Below are positions 26,082 through 33,282 of a stretch of DNA of 37,433 nucleotides, in pieces. The notes beneath the pieces are model-generated. The model was not told the DNA's origin. It made no database searches and saw nothing but the letters and a program-made list of their open reading frames with translations. Source of the DNA: Opitutaceae bacterium (lineage in GTDB: Bacteria; Verrucomicrobiota; Verrucomicrobiia; Opitutales; Opitutaceae); contig CANJNJ010000042.1 of the NCBI GenBank assembly GCA_947474995.1, forward strand, positions 1 to 37,433. Reading direction: 5' to 3'. The position numbers and the translations under genes are program-made. Position 1 is the first letter of the stretch; each line of letters starts with the position of its first letter.

Positions 26082-26498
26082 ATGAAAAACCTGCCCTTCA
26101 CTCTCTCCCCCATTGCCTGCGCCGCGGTCGCCGCGGGACTTTTTATTTCGCGGGCGTTCGCCGCCGACGCGCCCCCGGGCTTCACCCGCAAGGTGCTGCA
26201 AGACCAGGACCTGACCGTGGCGGGCCACCACGCCGTCGTCGCGCAAGTCGACTTCGCCGCCGCTGGTGGCGTGGGACGGCACACCCATCCCGGCGAGGAA
26301 TTCGGCTATGTGGTCGAAGGCACTGTCGTGGTCGAGATTGACGGCAAGCCCGCGCAAACGCTGAAGGCGGGCGACTCGTTTTTCATCCCCGCCGGGGCCA
26401 TCCACGCCGCAAAAAATGCCGGCGGCGCTCCCGCCAAAGTGGTCTCGTCCTACGTCCTCGAAAAGGGCAAGCCGCTCGCGACCCCGGTGGCGAAGTAA
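26082..26498 (+). CDS. Secreted cupin-domain protein
   Basis: Small protein of 138 residues with a signal peptide (1-27, cleavage near AFA/AD) and one cupin domain. Both cupin motifs are complete: motif 1 with H67, H69, E73 in 'GRHTHPGEEFGYVVEG' and motif 2 with H108 in 'GDSFFIPAGAIHAAKN'. So it should bind a metal. It is probably periplasmic. Members with this layout are often annotated as cupins of unknown function; the reaction, if any, cannot be inferred. The start is an ATG with no visible Shine-Dalgarno. It is flanked by REP elements on both sides and seems to be a single-gene unit. Confidence 0.88.
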   Translation: MKNLPFTLSPIACAAVAAGLFISRAFAADAPPGFTRKVLQDQDLTVAGHHAVVAQVDFAAAGGVGRHTHPGEEFGYVVEGTVVVEIDGKPAQTLKAGDSFFIPAGAIHAAKNAGGAPAKVVSSYVLEKGKPLATPVAK

Positions 26499-26520
26499 GC
26501 GGGCTTGGAATCCGGCGCTC

Positions 26521-26581
26521 GTCGTTCCGCCTTCAGGCGGAATCCGGGCGCTTCAAGCCTCCCGCCTAAAGGCGGAACTAC
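26521..26581. repeat. REP-like palindrome, family A copy 4
   Basis: Left arm GTCGTTCCGCCTTCAGGCGG and right arm ending CTAC, the same 61-base architecture as the other family A copies. It lies 22 bases past the cupin stop and just upstream of the broken HtrA gene. Confidence 0.87.
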
Positions 26582-26691
26582 GATCCGTCCACTCCGGTCG
26601 TTTGCGAAATCTCAGGTCTGCGCCTACGTGCGGACCATGCTCGCAAACGTCCTTTCTGCGTCCGGCACTGTTGGCATCACCGGTATCTCAG

Positions 26692-27426
26692 TCACTGACC
26701 GGCCGACGGATTCCCGCCGTCCTTATCGGCGACGATCCTGACACCGACCTGGCGGTTGTGCGCGTCGGCGCGACCGATGTCGCCCATCTTCCCCTCGCCG
26801 ATTCAGATCGTGTCCGGCCCGGCCAAATCGCCATCGCTATCGGCAGCCCCATGGGTTTCCAGCAGACGGTCACGGCCGGCATCGTAAGCGGACTCGGTCG
26901 CTCGCTCCGCGCGCGGTCCGGCCGGTCTATCGAGCACATCATTCAAACCGACGCCGCGCTCAATCCGGGCAATTCCGGCGGACCGTTGCTCGACACGCGC
27001 GGCGCAGTCATCGGCGTGAACACCGCCATCATCCGCCCGGCGCAGGGCATCTGTTTCGCCATCGCCAGCAACATCGTCCAGTGGGTCGCCGGCTGGTTGA
27101 TCAAGGAGGGACGCGTCCGGCGCAGCTTCATCGGCGTCGCCGGACAGAACGTCCCGCTGCTCCGGAAGCTTGTACTCGCCTACCGGTTGGCAGCGGACAG
27201 CGGTGTGCTCGTCTCCCGCGTCGAGCCCGGCAGCCCGGCGGCGAACGCCGGGCTGCGCGAGGACGACATCATCGTTTCGCTCGACGGCGACGCCACCGCG
27301 CGCGTCGAAACGCTGCATCGCCTGCTCACCGCCGACCGGATCGGCCGCGCCGCCGAATTGGGCGTCTTGCGCGGCGTGGAATTCTTCCCGCTCACCGTCA
27401 CGCCCCGCGAAATGCCCGCGCGGTGA
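26692..27426 (+). pseudogene. 5'-truncated HtrA/DegQ-like serine protease with PDZ domain
   Basis: Sequence homologous to S1C serine proteases begins abruptly at 'LTGRRIPAVLIGDDPDTDLAVVRV'. The catalytic Asp (in DPDTDLAVV) and the catalytic Ser (in 'NPGNSGGPLL') are present, as is a C-terminal PDZ domain ('GVLVSRVEPGSPAANAGLREDDIIVSLDG'). The first about 100 residues, including the signal peptide and the catalytic His of the 'TNxHV' motif, are missing in all three plus frames upstream, where there is a REP (26521-26581) and unrelated DNA. No good start codon precedes the homology; a TTG at 26670 is the nearest. It is most likely a relic, though a protein with PDZ function might still be made. 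Confidence 0.7.
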
Positions 27427-27487
27427 ATCACCACCTCATGCTGAGGGTAACCACCAATCGCCGCCACTGGAATGCCGCCTTGGTGGG

Positions 27488-27676
27488 CGCGCGGCCCTGG
27501 AACGTAAGATCAAGCCCAACGATCGGCCGCGCACGGAGTGCACGGCCCACCTTTCACGATCTTCGTACCGGGTGGGCCGGGCGCTCCGCCGCGCGGCCTT
27601 GGAACGTAAGTTCAAGCCCAACGATCGGCCGCGCACGGAGCGCACGGCCCACCTTTGACGATCTTCGTATCAGGTG
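27488..27676. repeat. 102-base tandem duplication of family C repeat
   Basis: A unit starting CGCGCGGCC.TGGAACGTAAG repeats at an offset of exactly 102 bases (27488 and 27590), with few mismatches; the second copy is cut short near 27676. Each unit contains GGCCGCGCACGGAG and CCCACCTTT.ACGATCTTCG, related to the family C palindrome at 25877. The rest of the 376-base gap (27427-27802) holds nothing else I recognise. Confidence 0.8.
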
Positions 27677-27802
27677 GCCGGCGGCCACCATCAGCGAAGT
27701 CGGTGATTAAAACCTGCCTTGATTCACCGCAAACGGCTTGGCGCGCTCGCGACTTCTCGCATGCTGCGGCCCAGTCAAGTGTCCCTAACCTTGTTGACCG
27801 CC

Positions 27803-30640
27803 ATGAAGAATCTGCTCCCGCGTATTTCTCCCCTGCTCCTCGCCGCCGCGCTGTCCCTGCTCGCCCCTTTGCGCGCCCTCCGCGCCGCCGACGCCCCCGA
27901 CGGTTTCACCTTCATCCGCACCGCTGGCGGCATCGCTGAATACACCCTTCGCGCCAACGACCTGAACGTCCTGCTCCTCGAGGATCACTCGGCTCCGGTC
28001 CTCACGCTGATGGTGACCTACCGCGTCGGCTCGCGCAACGAGGTCACCGGCACCACCGGGGCCACGCACCTGCTCGAGCACCTGATGTTCAAAGGCAGCA
28101 AAAATTTCCATCCCGGCATCGGCAAGGGCTTCGACACCATGCTGGACCGGGTCGGCGGCATCAACAACGCCACGACCTGGCTCGATCGTACCAATTACTT
28201 CGAGAATTTCCCCAGCGATCACCTCGAACTGGCCGTCCAACTCGAAGCCGATCGGATGCGCGGACTGTTGCTCCTCGAGTCGGACCGCCAGCCCGAAATG
28301 ACCGTCGTGCGCAACGAATTCGAGCGGAACGAAAACGATCCCGGCTCCGCGCTCGAAAAGGAGATGAACGCCGCGGCGTTCATGGCCCATCCCTATCACC
28401 ACCCGACGATCGGCTGGCGCTCCGACATCGAGAAGGTCTCGATCGAAAAACTCCGCGAGTTCTACGACACGTTCTACTGGCCGAACAACGCGACGATCAC
28501 GGTCATCGGCGATTTCAAGCCGGCGACCGCCCTCCAGCTGATTCGCCAGAATTTCGGCGCCATCACCCGCTCGCCAAAACCCATTCCGCAGCTCTACACC
28601 GAGGAGCCCGCGCAGACGGGCCCGCGCCGCGTCACGGTCAAGCGCCCCGGGGAGGTCGGCGTGGTCCAAATCGCCTACAAGGTGCCGCCCGCCCTTCACC
28701 CCGACCACGCACCGCTCGAAGTACTCGCCGCCATTTTCAGCGAAGGCAAAACGAGCCGACTCTATCGCGCACTCATCAATACCAATCTCGCGATCGGCGC
28801 CGACGCCTCCAAGGGCTTCTTTCACGACCACACGCTTTTCACCTTCACCGCCGAACTCGCCCCCACCATCACCCACGATCAGGTGGAGAAGACCCTGCTG
28901 GCGGAAATTGCGAAAGTGACGAAGGACGGCGTCGAGCCGGCCGAGGTCACCCGCGCCATCAACAAGATGCTGGCCGCACTCGCCTTCGGGCGCGACGGCT
29001 CGTTCGCCATCGCCGGCCAAATCAACGAATCCATCGCCGTCGGTGACTGGACGAATTACCTGACGATGCTGGATCAAATCAAGAAGGTCACTGTCGCCGA
29101 CGTGCAGCGCGTCGCCCGCGCTTATTTCCTGGAGGACCAAAGCACCGCCGGCTGGTTCATTCCCCAGACCGAGGGTCCGGCGGGCGCGACGCCCGCGGCG
29201 CCCAACGCGCGGAGCGAAGCGCCGCGCCGCTCTCCCGTGGTCGCTAGTGGGCCCCACTACTACCGCGACCCCGAGGCCGAAACCCGCCTTACACCTTACA
29301 CCTCCAACCTTACCCGCGCCGCTGCGCTCCCCGCCGCCGCCTCGCCGACGTCCGCCGCAGGCGCCGCGGGCCCGGCGCTCATTGCCCCGAACATCCACCG
29401 GCGCCAGCTCGCCGGTCTCGATGTCCTCACGTTGCACACGTCGATGAAAGACGTCGTCACGCTCCGCGGCGTGCTGGGCGCGGGGGATGCCTACAACTCG
29501 TCCGCAAACTCCGCCATCGCCGACCTGGTGGCCGGCATGCTCGACAAGGGAACGGTGAAGCACGAAAAGTTCGCGCTCGCCGAACTGCTCGAGGCCGCCG
29601 GCGCGACGCTCAACTTCAGCTCGGGTTCGCACACGTTGAACTTCAGCGGGAAGTGCCTGCGCAAGGACGTGTCTCTCGTGCTCGGCCTGCTCGGCGAACA
29701 GCTCCGGACGCCGCGCTTCGACGCCGAGGAATTTGCGAAGCTTAAGAAACAGCTCGTCGGCCGTCACAAGCGCCAGATGGAGGAGACGGACTTCCGCGCC
29801 GAGGGCGCCTTTGCCCGGGCAATTTACCCAGCGGGGCATCCGAATCGTTCGCCCGCCGACGAAAAATATCTCGCCGACATCGAGGCCGCGACGCTCGACC
29901 AACTGAAGGCGTTTCACGCGGCGAACTACGGCCCGGCCGCCTTCCGCCTCGTGGCCGTCGGGGACGTCGATGACACCGCGATTGACGCCGCGTTGGTCGA
30001 CACCTTTACCGGCTGGCAGGGCGGCCGCGCGATCCCCGCCGCCGCCAAGGCTCCCGCCCTCGCGGCCGCGCAAACGGAAAAAGTGGCGATGCCCGGCAAG
30101 ACCAGCGTTTCGTTCGTCATCGGCCAGCCCTCGGGCCTGCGCTATAACGATCCCGACTACCAGGCGTTCCACCTGGCGACGGCGGTCCTGGGCAGTGGTT
30201 TCTTCTCCGCGCGACTGCTCGACATCATCCGCAACCACGAAGGACTCACCTATGGCATCGGGGCGTCGCTGCATTCCGACACCTATGCGGATGGCGCCTG
30301 GTCCATCAGCGCCACGTTCGCCCCCGAGCTGCTCGAAAAGGGGACGGCCTCGACGGTGCGCGAACTGCGCCGGTTCTATAACGAGGGTCTGACCGCGGAC
30401 GAACTGGCCAACTTCAAGGTCACACTCGCCGGCACTTACAAGGTGGCGCTCGCCACGACCGGCGGGCTCGCCGGCACGATCCTCAACGCCGTCCAGCGCG
30501 GCTACGGCCCCGAGTGGGTCGACGAATATCCCCGGCGCCTGCAAGCCCTCACCCTCGCCGAGGTCAACGGGACGATCAAAAAATATCTCCACCCCGACAA
30601 TATGGTCACCGTCCTGGCTGGCACGCTGCCGGCAAAGTAG
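27803..30640 (+). CDS. Two-domain M16 family zinc peptidase, secreted
   Basis: Periplasmic insulinase/pitrilysin-type peptidase of 945 residues. Residues 1-29 are a signal peptide (LRALRAAD). The N-terminal M16 domain carries the inverted zinc motif H89-x-x-E92-H93 (HLLEHLMFKG) with the distal glutamate near E172 in 'VVRNEFERNENDP', and 'RTNYFENFPSDHLE' nearby. The C-terminal M16 domain (about 540-945) lacks the zinc motif, as is normal for the non-catalytic half, and shows 'GLTYGIGASLHSD'. The linker (about 471-535) is Ala/Pro-rich and contains a seven-base tandem repeat. ATG 27803 is chosen for the signal peptide. The stop codon is the TAG of a REP-like GTAG foot. Confidence 0.92.
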   Translation: MKNLLPRISPLLLAAALSLLAPLRALRAADAPDGFTFIRTAGGIAEYTLRANDLNVLLLEDHSAPVLTLMVTYRVGSRNEVTGTTGATHLLEHLMFKGSKNFHPGIGKGFDTMLDRVGGINNATTWLDRTNYFENFPSDHLELAVQLEADRMRGLLLLESDRQPEMTVVRNEFERNENDPGSALEKEMNAAAFMAHPYHHPTIGWRSDIEKVSIEKLREFYDTFYWPNNATITVIGDFKPATALQLIRQNFGAITRSPKPIPQLYTEEPAQTGPRRVTVKRPGEVGVVQIAYKVPPALHPDHAPLEVLAAIFSEGKTSRLYRALINTNLAIGADASKGFFHDHTLFTFTAELAPTITHDQVEKTLLAEIAKVTKDGVEPAEVTRAINKMLAALAFGRDGSFAIAGQINESIAVGDWTNYLTMLDQIKKVTVADVQRVARAYFLEDQSTAGWFIPQTEGPAGATPAAPNARSEAPRRSPVVASGPHYYRDPEAETRLTPYTSNLTRAAALPAAASPTSAAGAAGPALIAPNIHRRQLAGLDVLTLHTSMKDVVTLRGVLGAGDAYNSSANSAIADLVAGMLDKGTVKHEKFALAELLEAAGATLNFSSGSHTLNFSGKCLRKDVSLVLGLLGEQLRTPRFDAEEFAKLKKQLVGRHKRQMEETDFRAEGAFARAIYPAGHPNRSPADEKYLADIEAATLDQLKAFHAANYGPAAFRLVAVGDVDDTAIDAALVDTFTGWQGGRAIPAAAKAPALAAAQTEKVAMPGKTSVSFVIGQPSGLRYNDPDYQAFHLATAVLGSGFFSARLLDIIRNHEGLTYGIGASLHSDTYADGAWSISATFAPELLEKGTASTVRELRRFYNEGLTADELANFKVTLAGTYKVALATTGGLAGTILNAVQRGYGPEWVDEYPRRLQALTLAEVNGTIKKYLHPDNMVTVLAGTLPAK
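29287..29314. repeat. Seven-base tandem repeat inside the M16 peptidase gene (4 units)
   Basis: CCTTACA, CCTTACA, CCTCCAA, CCTTACC: four units of seven bases, encoding part of the linker between the two peptidase domains. It is closely related to the repeat inside recD2. Confidence 0.8.
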
Positions 30641-30662
30641 CGCCGCTCTCTGACCGGCGTCC
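30637..30662 (+). repeat. REP element related to family B, at the M16 stop codon
   Basis: GTAGCGCCGCTCTCTGACCG, very like the family B copy at 7432 (GTAGCGCGGGTCTCTGACC). The TAG stop of the peptidase is part of its GTAG foot. Confidence 0.65.
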
Positions 30663-30699
30663 GGCGGACGCACCCGCGCTTAACCGTAACGATGCCATG

Positions 30700-31010
30700 G
30701 AAAGTGGAGGCCGTTGTCCCCAACGGGCTGACTTGCGAGTGCCCAGTTCGAAAGCCCGATGAGGACATCGGGTGCCACCTTTCAGTGGATTCGTTCCCGG
30801 AGAGGGGATCCTCTCCGACTCCGAGGAAACAGCCCTGTTGTAGCCCGCTTCGAAAGCCCCTCGACAGGCTCGGGGCCCTGAGCCTGCCGAATGGGAGGCG
30901 GGACTCAGTGGTAGACCGAAGGACGTCCCTGCTCTCTCGAGCAGGGCTACGAGAACCCTCTTTTTCTTCCGGTCACGGGCAAAAGTCGCTTTGCGGCCTG
31001 GGCTGCATGG
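30700..31010. repeat. Mosaic of palindromic repeats
   Basis: A dense run of unlike hairpins: CCGTTG/CAACGG near 30710-30729, GCCCGATG/CATCGGGT near 30754-30774, GGAGAGG/CCTCTCC near 30799-30816, CCTCGACAGGCTCGGGG then CCCTGAGCCTGCCGA near 30858-30890, and a minus-strand GTAGCCCTGCTCGAGAGAGC at 30950-30926. Most of the 660-base gap between the M16 gene and the small membrane protein is made of this debris; no gene is credible in it. Confidence 0.6.
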
Positions 31011-31040
31011 ACACGGCTTAGACCAAGGCAGGTCGCGAAT

Positions 31041-31087
31041 GCAGAAGCCAGGAAGCCAAGAACCTCCTCCTGGTTTCCTGGCTTCTG
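31041..31087. repeat. Inverted repeat of AAGCCAGGAAGCC type
   Basis: GCAGAAGCCAGGAAGCC is answered by GGTTTCCTGGCTTCTGA about ten bases later. AAGCCAGGAAACCAAG occurs again near 36206, and TCCTGGC units occur in the heptamer block at 33249. Confidence 0.65.
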
Positions 31088-31300
31088 AATATTATCCTCC
31101 GGCTTCCTGAACCGCGGAGTTTCGCTGGAGGCAACGGCAAGAACAAAGGTCCGGGTCGTTGCACGCTCTGCGTTTCTTCCCTTTTCTCCGCTAAATTGAA
31201 GGGTGGATCAAGTCGTGCTGGGCGGCGTGTAAATCCCCCGTGATCTGCGTAGCGCTACCCTTTGACGCGTTCCACCTCCGTTCCACGCTGGCTAAGTATT

Positions 31301-31639
31301 GTGAATCTCCCGCTGCAACTTGCCGACGTCGATCTCGCCCCGCTCTGGAAGGCGCTCGCCCCGTGGTGGAAGCAGTTCCAAGTGCTCTTCCGCGAGCATC
31401 TCTTTCTGACGCCTTTGTGCGGGATGCTGATCGTGATGATGACGCTCAGCTTCTATCGGTTTCTCCGGAGCATCAACCCGGCCCTCGTCGGTTTCGTGAT
31501 GCTCCTGATACTCGGAATTCTGCTTCTCCACTGGACGGTGACACGCACTGAGCCGGCGTTCCTGAAACCTTGCATCGATTGGCTCGCGCCCTTCTTCCCG
31601 ACCGGAGATTTCGCCCCGCTGCCCAAGCCCAAGCGTTAG
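31301..31639 (+). CDS. Small two-helix membrane protein of unknown function
   Basis: Product of about 112 residues, not recognised as any family. An amphipathic start ('LPLQLADVDLAPLWKALAPWW') leads to two hydrophobic segments, about residues 38-55 ('PLCGMLIVMMTLSFYRFL') and 62-82 ('ALVGFVMLLILGILLLHWTV'), followed by a soluble tail ending 'PLPKPKR'. This looks like a real inner-membrane protein rather than a chance frame, because helix composition and codon use are coherent. The GTG at 31301 is the proposed start; a TTG at 31262 is possible. It stands alone between a repeat mosaic and the convergent M20 gene. Confidence 0.6.
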   Translation: MNLPLQLADVDLAPLWKALAPWWKQFQVLFREHLFLTPLCGMLIVMMTLSFYRFLRSINPALVGFVMLLILGILLLHWTVTRTEPAFLKPCIDWLAPFFPTGDFAPLPKPKR

Positions 31640-31773
31640 TCGAACCGACACCTTGGGTGGATGGTGTAAGCTGTGGCCCAACGGATTGAATGTTTGCTCA
31701 TGCTGGATTGAGCACGGTTTTCGCGACCTGCCCATCAGCGCCGATTCGCGCGATCCGCGGGAAAGTCCGCCAC

Positions 31774-33075
31774 TTAACGCGTTAACCGATAAATTAGCAC
31801 CGCCGCCCGGGCCACCTGGGTGGGCAGCGTCTTGAGCTCCACGGTTTCATTGGCGGCGTGCGAGCCCTTGCCCACCGGACCTAGGCCATCGAGCACTGCC
31901 GCATAGGGCGAGGCAAAGGCACTGTCACCGGCTCCGCGCATCAGTGCATCCGTGGCTACGATCGGCCCCTGCCCCAGATCCCGGCTCACGGCATCGAAAA
32001 CCCGGAGCACTTCCTCATTCTTCGGCAATGGTGGCATTGGCGGATAGCGGTGCACAAAATCAATCTTCGCCTGCGTGCGCGGTCCGTTTTTCGCCACGAT
32101 GTCGCGCATCACCTTCTCGGCCCGATCCAGCGATTCGGGCGAGGCCGCCCGCATATCGCCGCGCACCAGGACCCGCGGCGGGATGATGTTGGTCCTGCCG
32201 TCCACCGTCACACTCAGCGGATCTGAATTCAGGATCTTCAGGTCTGAGCCACCCGCAATGGCGGCGGCATTGACCGTCAGGTTTGGCTCCTTGCGCAACT
32301 CCGCCTGAAACAAATCGAGAATGCGCGCCGCCTCATAAATCGCCCCATTTCCCATGGCCGCGGAAAATACCATCGAGGAATGCCCGGTCGGGCCGGTCAC
32401 CTCGAGATTCCAGGTGCCGTTGCCGCGTCGGGCGATGGTCCCCTGCCCGGGAATGCCGCCTTCGAACGCGAGTGCGATGTCGCTGCGTTTCGCCGCCGCG
32501 ACAAAATCCTTCCGCGAAACCTCGACCGGAATCCCCGGCATCTCTTCGTCGCCCGTCATCACGACGATGATCTGCGTGTCGTCGAGCGCATGCACGGCGT
32601 GAAGCGCCTTCAAGGCGTACACGATGACCACGTCGCCGCCCTTGATGTCCTCGACGCCCGAGCCGCGGCCGATGTCGCCGTTGCGGGTGAATTCCCCACC
32701 GGGCAGCACCGTGTCGAGATGACCGATGAGCAGGAGGCGCTTGCCCTTCTTGCCTGTGCGCTCGGAGAAAAGATGGTCCCCGCGATTCAGTTCGGCCGGC
32801 TGCGCGATCATCCGCGACGTGAACCCAAGTGCTGCCAGCTCAGCGCCAAAGAGTTCTCCGACTTGCTTCACGCCCGCATGATCCTCGGTTGGGCTGCTGA
32901 TCTTCACGCTCCGCTCGAGCATCGCCGTCATTTCCTCCTGGCGCGCGTTGCACCAGTCGGCGATCGCCTTCTCCTCCGGCGAGAGCACGGCGAAGGCGCA
33001 CGGCGCGATTCCCACCAATAACCCGACGCCAAGAAGGCGACCCAGGGACGAAAACGACGGAAAGGACGTGAACAT
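31774..33075 (-). CDS. M20 family metallopeptidase (glutamate carboxypeptidase-like), exported
   Basis: Zinc exopeptidase of 433 residues with an N-terminal signal peptide or anchor (1-29). Active-site residues of the M20 family are all visible: H119 and D121 in 'IGHLDTVLP', the bridging Asp143 in 'GVEDIKGGD', the general base/ligand pair E177-E178 in 'MTGDEEMPG', and the C-terminal His in 'GKGSHAANE'. The dimerisation insert is in the middle ('GPTGHSSMV'). The closest group is carboxypeptidase G2-like, which releases C-terminal glutamate from peptides or folates; the exact substrate is uncertain. The ATG at 33075 is chosen for the signal sequence. No partner genes; it is convergent with the small membrane protein. 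Confidence 0.92.
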   Translation of the reverse strand: MFTSFPSFSSLGRLLGVGLLVGIAPCAFAVLSPEEKAIADWCNARQEEMTAMLERSVKISSPTEDHAGVKQVGELFGAELAALGFTSRMIAQPAELNRGDHLFSERTGKKGKRLLLIGHLDTVLPGGEFTRNGDIGRGSGVEDIKGGDVVIVYALKALHAVHALDDTQIIVVMTGDEEMPGIPVEVSRKDFVAAAKRSDIALAFEGGIPGQGTIARRGNGTWNLEVTGPTGHSSMVFSAAMGNGAIYEAARILDLFQAELRKEPNLTVNAAAIAGGSDLKILNSDPLSVTVDGRTNIIPPRVLVRGDMRAASPESLDRAEKVMRDIVAKNGPRTQAKIDFVHRYPPMPPLPKNEEVLRVFDAVSRDLGQGPIVATDALMRGAGDSAFASPYAAVLDGLGPVGKGSHAANETVELKTLPTQVARAAVLIYRLTR

Positions 33076-33140
33076 GGGCGGCAGCAAATCCCACCGACCC
33101 GGCGGCGTCACGGCAGAAACGGCTCCGGCCAAAGCCGCTT

Positions 33141-33228
33141 GAACCACTCATTCACCCCAATGAGACACTAATGGCGACTGCTTCGCCTTATCCGGATCAG
33201 TGAGAAATTAGTGTGAATCAGTGGTTCA
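33141..33228. repeat. Long imperfect hairpin built from ATTCAC/CACTGAT repeats
   Basis: Two arms beginning GAACCACT.ATTCAC face each other (33141 inward and 33228 inward), about 32 bases with eight mismatches. Within the right arm an about 10-11-base motif, CACTGATT / ACTAATTT / ACTGATCC, repeats. It lies between the M20 gene start and the iorB end. Confidence 0.65.
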
Positions 33229-33248
33229 ACCGGCTCGGGCTCCTCCCC

Positions 33249-33276
33249 TCCTGAATCCTGACTCCTGGCTCCTCGA
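33249..33276. repeat. Seven-base tandem repeat (4 units), intergenic
   Basis: TCCTGAA, TCCTGAC, TCCTGGC, TCCTCGA: four seven-base units directly downstream of the iorB stop. They have the same unit length and unit number as the repeats inside recD2 and the M16 gene, but a different sequence. Confidence 0.75.
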
Positions 33277-33282
33277 TTGTTC

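Noticed and set aside
27484-27676. Possible CRISPR or tRNA cluster in the tandem block
   Set aside because: Only two units at a 102-base period, each containing palindromes but no short repeat-spacer pattern, cas gene or cloverleaf.
27785-30673. A 962-codon open frame on the minus strand
   Set aside because: It lies fully antisense to the M16 peptidase gene, whose motifs are clear. Its own translation is Arg/Gly/Asp-rich without a family motif, a common effect of high GC.
30692-31021. A 109-codon plus-strand frame between the M16 gene and the small membrane protein
   Set aside because: It reads straight through the palindromic repeat mosaic; its composition follows the repeats, not a protein.
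31292-31735. A 147-codon minus-strand frame
   Set aside because: Antisense to the small membrane protein, whose two hydrophobic helices are the more protein-like reading.
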